This document shows, one piece after another, positions 45,499-54,920 of a stretch of DNA of 64,000 nucleotides. The position numbers and the translations under genes are program-made. Origin of the DNA: Gluconobacter kondonii (GTDB lineage: Bacteria > Pseudomonadota > Alphaproteobacteria > Acetobacterales > Acetobacteraceae); the NCBI RefSeq assembly GCF_002723995.1, contig NZ_BEWP01000001.1, positions 474,065-538,064 on the forward strand, in the 5' to 3' direction. How positions within the stretch are numbered: the stretch's first letter is position 1; every line of letters starts with the position of its first letter. The notes under the pieces were generated by a model. That model searched no databases, was not told the origin of the DNA, and saw only the letters and a program-made list of their open reading frames with translations.

Positions 45499-46502
45499 GC
45501 CGCAATGCAGCTTTCAAAGCCGCGCCGAAGCTGCGGACGGTTCAGATTGCGCCCAATGAACACCAGACGGGAATCCCGGCTCTCCCCCTCGCGGAACGGG
45601 CCGATGAAATCCCCATCTGCCATCATATGCACGGCCTGAAACGCGAAACGGTTCTGTTCACCCTTGAAATGAAGGATGCCCTTAGCCCGCAGAATGTCTG
45701 CGCCCTGCTCCTGAAGGATCGCCCCGATCCATGCCTGAAAGCGGGGCTGGTCGATCGGCTCCTTAATGCTCAGGGAAATGCTGGTGATGCCTTCCTCGTG
45801 GGAATGATGATCGTTCTCCAGGAAGTCCGGCATCGTCTTGAGGGCGCGCGCCAGATCGAAGCCACCCCGATCCAAAATGTCCGTCAGCTTCACGCCGCCA
45901 TGCTGCGCCTCATGGATCTGAGCCACGGCGTTGATCTTCTTCAGACGCGCCACGATGTCCTTGCGGCGTTCTTCATCCGCCAGATCGACCTTGTTCAACA
46001 CGATCACATCCGCGAACGCGATCTGGTTGACGGCTTCGGGGCTTTCGTCCAGCGTTTCCATGACGTTGAATGCATCCACAACCGTCACAACCGCGTCCAG
46101 ACGCGCCTTCTCGCGGAGGTTCTCGTCCACGAAGAAGGTCTGCGCGACCGGGGCCGGATCAGCCAGTCCGGTCGTCTCGACGATGATGCCGTCAAACCGG
46201 TTCCGACGCCGCAGCAGACTACCCAGAATGCGGATCAAATCCCCGCGCACCGTGCAGCAGATGCAGCCGTTGTTCATTTCGAACACTTCCTCGTCAGCAT
46301 CCACCACGAGGTCATTGTCGATCCCAAGCTCACCGAACTCGTTCACGACAACCGCATATTTACGGCCATGCTCGGCCGTCAGGATATGATTGAGAAGCGT
46401 GGTCTTGCCGGCGCCAAGAAAGCCGGTCAGGACCGTCACAGGAACGGTGCCGCTCCGGTCAGACGCAGCAGTCTCGCGAGTAGTATCAGGGGTGCTGGAC
46501 AT
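45495..46502 (-). CDS. COG0523 (CobW/ZigA-type) metallochaperone GTPase
   Basis: 335 residues from ATG 46502 (the open frame continues 39 codons upstream without homology). G1 motif GFLGAGKTTLLNH (27-39), the conserved NEFGELGIDNDLV block and the metal-binding CICC motif (80-83) are followed by the G4 motif VLNKVDLA. A His-rich loop NDHHSHEEG and the CobW C-terminal domain complete it. The family delivers zinc or cobalt to target enzymes; without a cobalamin cluster nearby, a zinc role (ZigA/YeiR type) is more likely. Confidence 0.92.
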   Translation of the reverse strand: MSSTPDTTRETAASDRSGTVPVTVLTGFLGAGKTTLLNHILTAEHGRKYAVVVNEFGELGIDNDLVVDADEEVFEMNNGCICCTVRGDLIRILGSLLRRRNRFDGIIVETTGLADPAPVAQTFFVDENLREKARLDAVVTVVDAFNVMETLDESPEAVNQIAFADVIVLNKVDLADEERRKDIVARLKKINAVAQIHEAQHGGVKLTDILDRGGFDLARALKTMPDFLENDHHSHEEGITSISLSIKEPIDQPRFQAWIGAILQEQGADILRAKGILHFKGEQNRFAFQAVHMMADGDFIGPFREGESRDSRLVFIGRNLNRPQLRRGFESCIAA

Positions 46503-46521
46503 AAGGCCTCCGTAATCTGCC

Positions 46522-47814
46522 TTACGATATAGGCCGGACCCCGCCCGCTTGAAACCCGTTCCGTATCGGCAAGACCCTATAGGCCAGCGCCAGCCCCAGC
46601 AACAGGAACCCCCACCCACTCAGCGGCAGGTTCAGGAAGTCCGACGTGGAGGCGATGGGCCATTCCTGAATCAGCACCGCCGCAAACAGACCGATCGCAA
46701 TCGCATGGCCGTCCCGTCCCGGCCAGATCGCCTTCAGCCATGTCGCAATCATCAAGACGAACAGGATCAGCCCCGGCACCCCGGCATTGACCAGAGCCTG
46801 AAGATAATGGTTGTGCGGATGCTGCACACACAGGTCCAGCCACCCCCTCTCGGGCACGGCCTCCGACAGTCCTGGCAGGCCATGAAAGGTGGCCGGGTCC
46901 GAGCAGAAATGCCGATAGGCGTCATAGCCTTGCCCGATCCAGGGATGCGCCTGCGCCATCACGACCGCATGGGTATAGATTTCCCCATAAGGCGACTGGC
47001 CGAAATGCGTGAGCTGCTGCCGCGCCAGTGTCACGAGATGAAAGAAGCTGCCGGGTGAAAACACCCGCGCCACCAGCACCAGAACCGGCAGCATCGCCGC
47101 CGCAGCCAGCGCGGCCGGACGCATCGGCCGATATAACAGCGCGCACACCCCGATCCCCAGAAGCGAAAGTACAAGCGGCATCCGCTGCCCCGCCAGCACC
47201 ATGATCCCGACAGCCAGAATTGTGGCGGCACACAGCCCGAATGTCCGCATCAGACGGCTTTGCGCCTTTTCCGCCACCGCACAGCCCACCATCAACAACG
47301 GCAGGATCAGTCGGGACAATGGTGCAGCAGCGCGTGGATGCTCATACGGCCCCGTCAGCGTTCCGTCATGAAAGCGCGGAATCCCGAACAGATTGCGCCC
47401 GAACACGGCCTGAACCAGCATCTGCACGGCAATATAAACCCCGCACGCACAGGTCAGCCACAACACACGCCTGCGCCAGACCACGTCCCGGAGCAGCCAG
47501 CAGCCGAGCGCGGCCGCCGCGAGCGGAAAACGGATCGCCAGCAGCGCCTGGCCCAGCGCGCCATGTCCCGGGGACACCCACAGCGTGCACAGAACCTGCC
47601 AGCCCCACCAGCAGAACGTGGCGACGACCCAAGGTTCCCGGAGCCAGTCCCATCCCCCCTCACGCCGCCCAATCAGCGAAGAGTGAAGCAGCAGCAGAAC
47701 AGCCAGAAGATCAAGATCGGCCTCACCTGCCACGCGCACATGCGTCAGGGCCAGAGGCAGGACCAGAGAAGCCCATCGGCCGATCCGGGTCACAGTGGAA
47801 GGAGAGAAGCGCAT
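46522..47814 (-). CDS. O-antigen ligase/polymerase-like membrane protein
   Basis: About 430 residues from ATG 47814 (the open frame begins 13 codons earlier). Eleven or so helices and the large periplasmic loop between the last-but-three helices, with the Wzy_C region GEIYTHAVVMAQAHPWIGQGYDAYRHFCSD and HPHNHYLQALVNAGVPGLILF. WaaL ligases join O-antigen to lipid A core and Wzy polymerases extend it; sequence cannot separate them. The HNHYLQ histidines are typical. Lies 20 bases upstream of the COG0523 gene on the same strand. Confidence 0.88.
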   Translation of the reverse strand: MRFSPSTVTRIGRWASLVLPLALTHVRVAGEADLDLLAVLLLLHSSLIGRREGGWDWLREPWVVATFCWWGWQVLCTLWVSPGHGALGQALLAIRFPLAAAALGCWLLRDVVWRRRVLWLTCACGVYIAVQMLVQAVFGRNLFGIPRFHDGTLTGPYEHPRAAAPLSRLILPLLMVGCAVAEKAQSRLMRTFGLCAATILAVGIMVLAGQRMPLVLSLLGIGVCALLYRPMRPAALAAAAMLPVLVLVARVFSPGSFFHLVTLARQQLTHFGQSPYGEIYTHAVVMAQAHPWIGQGYDAYRHFCSDPATFHGLPGLSEAVPERGWLDLCVQHPHNHYLQALVNAGVPGLILFVLMIATWLKAIWPGRDGHAIAIGLFAAVLIQEWPIASTSDFLNLPLSGWGFLLLGLALAYRVLPIRNGFQAGGVRPIS

Positions 47815-47904
47815 CTTAAGTGGATGGAAGGTTTCGGCTTCGCATGCAACCACTTACAGTCCGAAGCGCTTTTTCGTTACTGTCTATTTCGAGTGGAGAC
47901 AATC

Positions 47905-48903
47905 ATGGCATCCGACACCATCCTCATCCCCGGCATCGACACGCCCCTTTCCCGCGTCGCTCTTGGCACATGGGCCATCGGCGGCTGGATGTGGGGCGGC
48001 CCCGACGATGACAATGGCGTCCGCACCATTCACGCGGCCCTCGACGAAGGAATCAACCTGATCGACACGGCCCCGGTCTATGGCTTTGGCCATTCGGAAG
48101 AAGTCGTCGGTCGCGCCCTCGCCGAAAAGCCGAACAAGGCCCATATCGCCACCAAACTTGGTCTGCACTGGGCTGGCGAAGACGAAAAGAACATGAAGGT
48201 CTTCCGGGACTCCCGCCCGGCGCGCATCCGCAAGGAAGTTGAAGACTCACTGCGTCGCCTGCGCGTCGAGACGATCGATCTCGAACAGATCCACTGGCCC
48301 GACGACAAAACCCCGATCGACGAAAGCGCCCGCGAACTCCAGAAACTTCATCAGGAAGGCAAGATTCGCGCCCTCGGCGTCAGCAATTTCTCGCCCGAAC
48401 AGATGGATATTTTCCGCGAAGTCGCCCCGATCGCTACGATCCAGCCGCCGCTGAACCTTTTCGAACGGACGATCGAAAAGGACATCCTGCCCTACGCCGA
48501 AAAGCACAATGCCGTCATTCTAGCCTACGGTGCCCTGTGTCGCGGCCTGCTGACTGGCAAGATGAGCCGCGACACGACCTTCCCCAAGGATGATCTGCGC
48601 TCGAACGATCCGAAATTTCAGGAACCGAACTTTGAGAACTATCTCGCAGCCGTCGAAGACTTCAAAAAACTCGCCGAAAAGCGCGGCAAATCGACCATGG
48701 CCTTCGCCGTCCGCTGGGTTCTCGATCAGGGACCGGTCATCGCCCTGTGGGGGGCCCGCAAGCCGGAACAGGTCTCAGGTGTGAAGGACGTCTTCGGCTG
48801 GACCCTGACGGACGAAGAAAAGAAAGCCGTGGACGACATTCTGGCCCGTCACGTGCCGAACGCCATCGACCCAACCTTCATGGCCCCGCCTCAGCGGGAC
48901 TGA
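47905..48903 (+). CDS. Aldo/keto reductase, AKR11B4-like glycerol/L-glyceraldehyde reductase
   Basis: 332 residues from ATG 47905 with GGAG seven bases upstream. The sequence (MASDTILIPGIDTPLSRVAL, GTWAIGGWMWGGPDDDNG, NLIDTAPVYGFGHSEE) agrees, from memory, almost residue for residue with G. oxydans AKR11B4 (Gox1615, known as an NADPH-dependent glycerol dehydrogenase/L-glyceraldehyde reductase). Catalytic set: Asp and Tyr in DTAPVYG, Lys in IATKLGL, His in EQIHWPDD. NADPH-binding GVSNFSP also present. A longer open frame upstream (to 47260) overlaps the O-antigen ligase gene and was rejected. Confidence 0.95.
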   Translation: MASDTILIPGIDTPLSRVALGTWAIGGWMWGGPDDDNGVRTIHAALDEGINLIDTAPVYGFGHSEEVVGRALAEKPNKAHIATKLGLHWAGEDEKNMKVFRDSRPARIRKEVEDSLRRLRVETIDLEQIHWPDDKTPIDESARELQKLHQEGKIRALGVSNFSPEQMDIFREVAPIATIQPPLNLFERTIEKDILPYAEKHNAVILAYGALCRGLLTGKMSRDTTFPKDDLRSNDPKFQEPNFENYLAAVEDFKKLAEKRGKSTMAFAVRWVLDQGPVIALWGARKPEQVSGVKDVFGWTLTDEEKKAVDDILARHVPNAIDPTFMAPPQRD

Positions 48904-48908
48904 ATTTT

Positions 48909-50054
48909 TCAGGACTGCGGCATATGTTGGACAAACGCAATCGCTGCCTGTCGCAGTTCCTGCACCCGGATGCGGGCTGCACCGACATCAAATCGGGCGG
49001 CCCGTTCACGTCCTGCTGCGCCCAGCTTTTCCCTCAGACCATCATCCGTCATCAAGCGGCTCAGGGCCTGTTCCAGCGCTCCGGGTTCATCCGGTGCCGC
49101 CAGCAATGCTGCTTCTCCAACCAAATCAGACAACGCGCCTACAGGGGACGCTACGACCGCCGCACCACAGCCCATGGCCTCCAAAGCGGTCATGCCAAAA
49201 GGCTCCTGCCAGCGGCTCGGCACGACGACAATTTCCGCCTCCGTCATCGCTTCCAGCACAGCCTCATGAGGTCGATACCCCGTCATCATGACACCAGCAG
49301 CCGCAGCAAGAGGCCGAAGCTGTTTCAGGTAAGGCGTTTCGGGGGAATCGGGCCCAAACCGATCTGCCCCCATGATAACGGCCCGCCACCCTGGATGACG
49401 TACGCGGATATGGTTCCAGGCCCGAACAAACGCATCCACTCCCTTATCCGCCACAACCCGCCCGGCAAACAGAACAATCTTCTCTCTTTCGCGCGGAACC
49501 GGCAGCACAGACAGATCGAGACAGTTGGGCTGCACTTCGGTCCGGATCGGTCCGCAGCCTTCCCGAAAACGCTGGACCACCCATTCCGAAACACCACAGA
49601 CCAGAACATGCCGCGCCAGATCCTGACGTTGCCGAACAGACTGTGCGCCGCGCATGGTGCGGGGATCGTTATGCAGAACCAGACGGACTGGCCCAAACCG
49701 TGCCAGAAAACGCGCCAGATCCGGCCGATTGTGAACTTCCGTCAAAACTGGTCGAGACGACCGCATCATAGCGACGCAGGACACACGAAAACGCCATCCA
49801 TACGAAACAGGAATTCGTGGTATGGTTAATGCTCTATACTGCCCCCCCGGCAAAGACACGCCGACAGTTCCGCTTCCCGCCACAATATCCCCGGCACTGG
49901 CGAGCCGACTGACAAGTAGGGAGATGGCCCCAGCATGCCCCGCTTCGTAACGCTCACGTGGCGGAAGAATGGTCAGAATCTGAGCATGAATCGTGTCATA
50001 TTCGTTCTGAGAAACATTTTGTTGCAGTTTGAACGATTCCTGATTGTTCGACAT
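48909..50054 (-). CDS. GT4 family glycosyltransferase
   Basis: 381 residues, GT-B fold. N-terminal acceptor domain with TILPPRERYEAGHAGAISLL and the C-terminal donor domain with VLFAGRVVADKGVDAFVRAW, and the E-x7-E motif in EPFGMTALEAMGCGAAVVASPVGAL. It would transfer a nucleotide-sugar to a polysaccharide or lipid; sugar unknown. The intervening AKR is probably an insertion in a polysaccharide region. Divergent from the GGDEF-EAL gene. Confidence 0.92.
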   Translation of the reverse strand: MSNNQESFKLQQNVSQNEYDTIHAQILTILPPRERYEAGHAGAISLLVSRLASAGDIVAGSGTVGVSLPGGQYRALTIPRIPVSYGWRFRVSCVAMMRSSRPVLTEVHNRPDLARFLARFGPVRLVLHNDPRTMRGAQSVRQRQDLARHVLVCGVSEWVVQRFREGCGPIRTEVQPNCLDLSVLPVPREREKIVLFAGRVVADKGVDAFVRAWNHIRVRHPGWRAVIMGADRFGPDSPETPYLKQLRPLAAAAGVMMTGYRPHEAVLEAMTEAEIVVVPSRWQEPFGMTALEAMGCGAAVVASPVGALSDLVGEAALLAAPDEPGALEQALSRLMTDDGLREKLGAAGRERAARFDVGAARIRVQELRQAAIAFVQHMPQS

Positions 50055-50108
50055 TTCCAGTTTCTTAACAGAAGCCGAGTCATCTTATCTTAAGACAGAG
50101 GGACAGAA

Positions 50109-51851
50109 ATGACTGTGCGTATTTCCCAGAGAACCGGCCAGGAAGGAGACCGCTCCTGCGCGGAAACACGCCTTCCAAAGACTGTGCCCGGGGAAAACAC
50201 CACGGCTTTCTCGCCCATTCATCGTCTTGCCGATGCAGCCAGCGAAGGACTGGCCATTCTGTATCAGGGCCGGATCATCGAAGCCAACAGCCCTCTTCTT
50301 TCCTGCATAGGAACTGATCTCCAGAATTTCCCCTCTCTCGAAAATATCCTTCCCGAAGCCCTGAAGGTTCTGCCGGACAATCACTATCATTCCGGTATTC
50401 TCGTAACACTCCAAGAGCGTGCTCTTCCGGTACAGTTCCGACTGACCCCTCTTCGCCAGAAGGATAAAGACTGTATCGCTCTGGCTATCACATTCCCTAC
50501 TACAACTTCTGTCACAACAAACCTGCCAAGCCGGGACGACGTTACGGATCTGTGCAGTAAAGAAGAATTCGAACAACATCTGGAAGAGTTCTTCGCCAAC
50601 GGGACAGGCCAACATTCGGCGGGAATTCTTTTATACGTCAACATCAACCGCTTTCGCGCCATCAACGAACGTTACGGCACCAGAATTGCCAATGGCGTTC
50701 TGAGTGCAATCGGACAACGGATTCGAACATTCCTGACCAAAGAGTGCGTTGTCGCAAGACTTGGCGGCGACGAATTCGGCATTTTCTGTCCTTTCCCATA
50801 CGAACATCCCACACAGGCGACACGCTGGGCACAGATTACACGGGATATTTTCCATACCTCATTCCCCGTGAACGGACACAGAATACACATAACAGCCAGT
50901 ATCGGCTGTTGCCTCATTCCGTTTGATACCTATCGCTTTGAAACAGCATGCCATTATGCCGAACTCGCGCTGAACGAAGCACGCCGCCTTCAGTCTTCGG
51001 ACTGGATCAGCTTCAATCCTGTTATGCAGGCAGATATCCAGCATCACTGTGAAATGGAACACGACCTGCGACGTGCCCTCGAGACAGACCAGTTCTTTCT
51101 CGAATTCCAGCCTCTGATCTGCCTAAAAACCAACCGGGTCGAATGCGTCGAAGCCCTTCTGCGCTGGCAACATCCCGTCAGAGGCGTAATTGCTCCAAAT
51201 GAGTTCATTCCGGTCGCAGAAGACTGCAACCTCATTGTCCCGATCGGTCGATGGGTCCTCCTGGAAGCCTGCTCCCAAGCGAGCAGACTGCCACCTCATA
51301 TCAGAGTGGCCATTAATATTTCCGCAGTTCAGTTCGCACATGACGACATGTATGCCGCCGTTATCCAGACACTCTTTCAGACCGGGTTGGCTGCAGAAAG
51401 GCTTGAACTCGAACTGACAGAGAGCATATTTCTGGATGCCGTACAGCGAAATCTCGAAACAATGGGTAAAATCCGCTCCTTGGGCATCAAGATTGTCATG
51501 GATGATTTCGGGATTGGGTTTTCAAGCCTGAACTATTTACGCAGCTTTCCTTTTGACCGGATCAAGATCGATCGTTCTTTCATCCGCGACATGTTGAACG
51601 ACCAGCGGGCCCAGAGCATCGTCAGCGCCATCATGACACTTGGACATGCCATGTCGATGGAAGTTATCGCCGAAGGCGTAGAAACTGCGGCGCAGCTCGA
51701 TATGTTGCGCCACACATCCTGCACTACGGCGCAGGGTTTCCTGATGGGACGACCTGCTGCTCTCGCAGATTTATCAGCCTATCCGGGAATGACGGACACC
51801 GCGATCACCTCATCAAAGAGCGTCAAAATTTCCAGAGATCATCTTTCTTGA
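50109..51851 (+). CDS. PAS-GGDEF-EAL c-di-GMP turnover protein
   Basis: 580 residues. N-terminal PAS-like domain (about 35-130), GGDEF domain with intact GGDEF (219-223) and EAL domain with EALLRW (348-353) and the metal-binding DDFGIGFSSLNYL. Diguanylate cyclase and phosphodiesterase activities are both possible. The RxxD inhibitory site before GGDEF is not visible (TKEC instead), so feedback control may be weak. No signal peptide or membrane helix, so cytoplasmic. Lies within the polysaccharide region, fitting control of polymer synthesis. Confidence 0.95.
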   Translation: MTVRISQRTGQEGDRSCAETRLPKTVPGENTTAFSPIHRLADAASEGLAILYQGRIIEANSPLLSCIGTDLQNFPSLENILPEALKVLPDNHYHSGILVTLQERALPVQFRLTPLRQKDKDCIALAITFPTTTSVTTNLPSRDDVTDLCSKEEFEQHLEEFFANGTGQHSAGILLYVNINRFRAINERYGTRIANGVLSAIGQRIRTFLTKECVVARLGGDEFGIFCPFPYEHPTQATRWAQITRDIFHTSFPVNGHRIHITASIGCCLIPFDTYRFETACHYAELALNEARRLQSSDWISFNPVMQADIQHHCEMEHDLRRALETDQFFLEFQPLICLKTNRVECVEALLRWQHPVRGVIAPNEFIPVAEDCNLIVPIGRWVLLEACSQASRLPPHIRVAINISAVQFAHDDMYAAVIQTLFQTGLAAERLELELTESIFLDAVQRNLETMGKIRSLGIKIVMDDFGIGFSSLNYLRSFPFDRIKIDRSFIRDMLNDQRAQSIVSAIMTLGHAMSMEVIAEGVETAAQLDMLRHTSCTTAQGFLMGRPAALADLSAYPGMTDTAITSSKSVKISRDHLS

Positions 51852-52039
51852 TGGGCTTCTGATTTACGCTCATCAGCCAGACGCTCTCGTCTGACGGCAC
51901 GGCGCGTTTCACGCAACAACCGATATTTTTCAACTGCGCTCAGAGGGATCCTTTCCCTAAGATCGCAGCATTCAACCTCCTGCGTCTTTGAGGAAATGTG
52001 AAACGGCGGCGTCTCCGCGTCCCTGTAAGATGCCATCAT
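51839..52039 (-). CDS. Possible small basic protein
   Basis: 66 residues, charged and Arg-rich with a RIPLSAVEKYRLLRETRRAVRRE stretch likely to form a helix. A GGAAAG lies just before the first ATG (or five bases before the second). It is encoded downstream of the fusion gene and its end overlaps the 3' end of the GGDEF-EAL gene by 13 bases. Composition looks protein-like but no family is known; could be a chance frame. Confidence 0.4.
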   Translation of the reverse strand: MMASYRDAETPPFHISSKTQEVECCDLRERIPLSAVEKYRLLRETRRAVRRERLADERKSEAHQER

Positions 52040-52072
52040 CTTTCCATTCAGACTGTTTGATACAAACTGTAA

Positions 52073-53308
52073 CTATCGTCCAATACCATGTCGAGGTCTT
52101 TCTAAGAGCTCGTTTTCATATGACGAAATATTCAATTTCGGAACCAAATCAGACAAACTCTCTGGACCAATCATGACGCTTTGCAACCCTGCTGCTTTCG
52201 CTGCCTGCATGTCTGTAGGCTGATCACCGAACACGACGCAGCACATGGGATCCAGTTCCCATCGCTTCAATAGATCAAGAATCATCCCAGGTTCCGGTTT
52301 GCGATCCGCGCTATATCCACGATATTGCTCGATTGCAGCTTCAGGATGCATCGGACAATATCTCCAGTCATCTACAGTTCCACCATATTCACGAATACTG
52401 TCCATGACCCAATCCATCAGCATCACGAGATCATTTTCAGAATAAAATCCGCGTGCGATCCCTGACTGATTGGTCACAATAAAAACATGGTAGCCGCTAT
52501 CACAAAGCCGAGCGATGGCCTCACGTGCGCCCGGTTCCCATTCAAAGCGTTCCTTCGTTCCAACCCACCCGAAATCCCGGTTAATAACACCGTCACGATC
52601 CAGAAAAACGGCGGGACGACGCAGCCGCTGCGACATCTGCCCCAAGACTTTTTCCAAGGCACTGCCATTTTCAAAGGAATAAAAATCCCCTGTCAAAGGC
52701 ATCCCCCGGAGATTTTGATTTTCCACCAGTCTGGGAATCACATCCCATTCCAAAGAACAGACTTCCGTCAGAAGCTCACAGATCGATGCATCAAAAAGAT
52801 ATAGCCCAGCATTGATCAGTTGCTGATCATTCGCTTCGATATCGCCACAAAACGATACTAAGTTTCCTGCTTCAAAACGCATTCTCGCCTGTTTGTCATG
52901 TGGACCCGCCTGACGCAGCAGCATCCAATGACTACTTCGGGCGGCCGTCAGAAAACGTGCCAGATTACATGAAAACAGCGCGTTTGCGGAACACAGGAAA
53001 AACCTCTCCTGCAGATGGGATCGAGCATGATGAAGTGCGCCTCCCGTTCCCACTTCGGGTTGTGTAACGCTTATGGTAATCTTCGCGAATCTCGGGAGAA
53101 AATCTCCGATATTTTCAACGGCAGTCGCAATATCCTGTGAATACCGACTGGTCAGGAATACAAACTCCTCGACACCAAAACGCTGCATTTCTCGCATCAA
53201 CCACGCGACAAATGGTTTATCTCCACAAAGGATGAGTGAAAGAGGCAAGGTATGTGTAGCAGTATTTTCAAGTAAAATGACGCACTGACGAACCGTAACG
53301 CTGTGCAC
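52073..53308 (-). CDS. Fusion of inactive-looking sugar nucleotidyltransferase and HAD-IIIA phosphatase
   Basis: 411 residues from a GTG at 53308 with GGGGAGAG eight bases upstream. Domain 1 (about 1-225) has the fold order of sugar nucleotidyltransferases (VGTGGALHHA at about 86-95, LINAGLYLFD at 165-173), but the GGxGTRL loop is ENTATHTLP (14-22) and the NGDS metal Asp is SANA (about 107-110), so catalysis is probably lost. Domain 2 (about 233-400) is a HAD phosphatase: LDRDGVIN (236-243), TNQSG, RKPEPGM and GDQPTDMQAA. It resembles GmhB-type heptose-bisphosphate phosphatases, but the zinc-binding CxC is missing (YSADRKP). Lower GC than its neighbours. Confidence 0.83.
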   Translation of the reverse strand: MHSVTVRQCVILLENTATHTLPLSLILCGDKPFVAWLMREMQRFGVEEFVFLTSRYSQDIATAVENIGDFLPRFAKITISVTQPEVGTGGALHHARSHLQERFFLCSANALFSCNLARFLTAARSSHWMLLRQAGPHDKQARMRFEAGNLVSFCGDIEANDQQLINAGLYLFDASICELLTEVCSLEWDVIPRLVENQNLRGMPLTGDFYSFENGSALEKVLGQMSQRLRRPAVFLDRDGVINRDFGWVGTKERFEWEPGAREAIARLCDSGYHVFIVTNQSGIARGFYSENDLVMLMDWVMDSIREYGGTVDDWRYCPMHPEAAIEQYRGYSADRKPEPGMILDLLKRWELDPMCCVVFGDQPTDMQAAKAAGLQSVMIGPESLSDLVPKLNISSYENELLERPRHGIGR

Positions 53309-53468
53309 AGCAGCACTCTCCCCTGACTCACTGTATCCTGCAGGGGCAAGAACCCGACCTTTTCCCAATGCCCCTTGCCCATCCGCCGGGGCTTACCTAA
53401 AACTTTAACACCAATATCGTTTGACAGACCGGCGTTTCTGTCGGCCGCCACAAAGCTAGTCTGGACAT

Positions 53469-54920
53469 ATGAACACAGATTATACCATCTGGATCGACGT
53501 CGAAGACATTTTCCAGTATTTCGAAAACAATTCGCGCCCCAGCGGAATTCAGCGACTTGTCTACGAAATCCTGCATGTCATCCGCAAACAGGCCGCAACC
53601 AAACCGGGTATGGGCAATATTGCCCTGATCCGACGCGGACAGGACGAAACACAGCTTGTTTCCACGGTGTCTTTCGACGATCTGGAAAATCTTTTCGCCG
53701 TCCGTGCTGACGAAAAAGTCGCGCATGACAGCCGCCCGGCGCCCCGGTCGCGCAAAACACCCCGTGCTTTCGTAAGAAATCTGCGCCACACCGTCATCAG
53801 ACGCATCGAGAGCCTGCCGCCGGAACTGGCACGCCCTCTGCTGACGATGGCCGTAAACCAGTTGCGCGCCCTGCGCCTTTTACGCCGTTTCGTGCAAAAA
53901 CAGCTGAAACGCAGTCCGAAAACGGAAACTGCCCGAACACCGGCTGTGATGCAGTCATCAACTACGGCCAGCACGGCCAATCAGCCAAAGCCCGGCGATA
54001 TCTTCCTGATCCTCGGCGCGGCATGGTCGGAGCCCGGCTTCGGCGACCGTCTGGCCCGAATGCGCAAAGCGTACGGCATCCAGCCTGTCCTGCTGCTGTC
54101 CGATCTCATCCCCGCTATTCGGCCGGAATGGTGTGCGCTGTCCCTGATCCGGGATTTCCGGCACTGGCTGGATACGACCCTCCCGCAGTGCGGACGCCTT
54201 CTGGCCATCAGCCACGCTACGGCGAAAACCATTGATGACTACACCCGCAAGCATCGCCTGAAGCTGCTGGCCCCCGTGCAGACCGTGCCCATTGGCAGCG
54301 GCTTCGGGCCGCCCCGCAAAGTGACAGGTGAACGTCCGAAAGGACTGCCTGCACCAGAAACCTATGTCCTGTTCGTCTCCACCATCGAAGCGCGCAAGAA
54401 CCATATTCTGGCGTTCCGCGTCTGGCGTCGTCTGGTCGCTGATCTGCCTCCCGAGCAAGTGCCAACGCTTGTTTTCGCAGGACGGGTCGGCTGGCTCGTC
54501 TCCGACCTCATGCAGCAGCTTGAAAATACCGATTGGCTGCGTGGCAAGATCCGTCTTCTGCGCGACCCGTCGGATGACGAACTGGCGCATCTATATGACG
54601 GCTGCATGTTCACGCTTTTCCCATCCCTGTTTGAAGGCTGGGGCCTGCCGGTGACGGAAAGCCTGATCCATGGCCGTCCCTGCGTGGCCTCGAACGCGAC
54701 CTCCGTCCCCGAAGCCGGCGGCCCGCTGTCGCGCTATTTCGATCCGGAAAATACCGACGACGCCTATCGTGTCGTCCGTGAGACAATCGAAGACCGCGAA
54801 GGCCTGACGAAATGGCAGGAGCAGGTCCGGACGCAGTTTAAACCCACCCCGTGGGAGCATACTGCTGACGCCATTCTGGACGCCTGTCACGCCGCGTATG
54901 TGGACGGGAGAGCGTCATGA
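53469..54920 (+). CDS. GT4 family glycosyltransferase, tandem copy 1
   Basis: 483 residues. The N-terminal block starts YTIWIDVEDIFQYF..SRPSGIQRLVYE, then a variable Arg/Thr-rich middle (about 70-175), then a GT-B donor domain: VLFVSTIEARKNH, VFAGRVGWLVSDLMQQL and FEGWGLPVTESL containing E-x7-E. The next gene repeats this plan with close identity in the donor domain. Stop overlaps that gene's start by four bases. Sugar specificity unknown; likely surface polysaccharide synthesis. Confidence 0.92.
   Translation: MNTDYTIWIDVEDIFQYFENNSRPSGIQRLVYEILHVIRKQAATKPGMGNIALIRRGQDETQLVSTVSFDDLENLFAVRADEKVAHDSRPAPRSRKTPRAFVRNLRHTVIRRIESLPPELARPLLTMAVNQLRALRLLRRFVQKQLKRSPKTETARTPAVMQSSTTASTANQPKPGDIFLILGAAWSEPGFGDRLARMRKAYGIQPVLLLSDLIPAIRPEWCALSLIRDFRHWLDTTLPQCGRLLAISHATAKTIDDYTRKHRLKLLAPVQTVPIGSGFGPPRKVTGERPKGLPAPETYVLFVSTIEARKNHILAFRVWRRLVADLPPEQVPTLVFAGRVGWLVSDLMQQLENTDWLRGKIRLLRDPSDDELAHLYDGCMFTLFPSLFEGWGLPVTESLIHGRPCVASNATSVPEAGGPLSRYFDPENTDDAYRVVRETIEDREGLTKWQEQVRTQFKPTPWEHTADAILDACHAAYVDGRAS

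Noticed and set aside
47260..47904. Long N-terminal extension of the AKR11B4-like gene
   Set aside because: Overlaps the O-antigen ligase gene on the other strand and lacks homology; the ATG at 47905 has a proper ribosome site and the known N-terminus.
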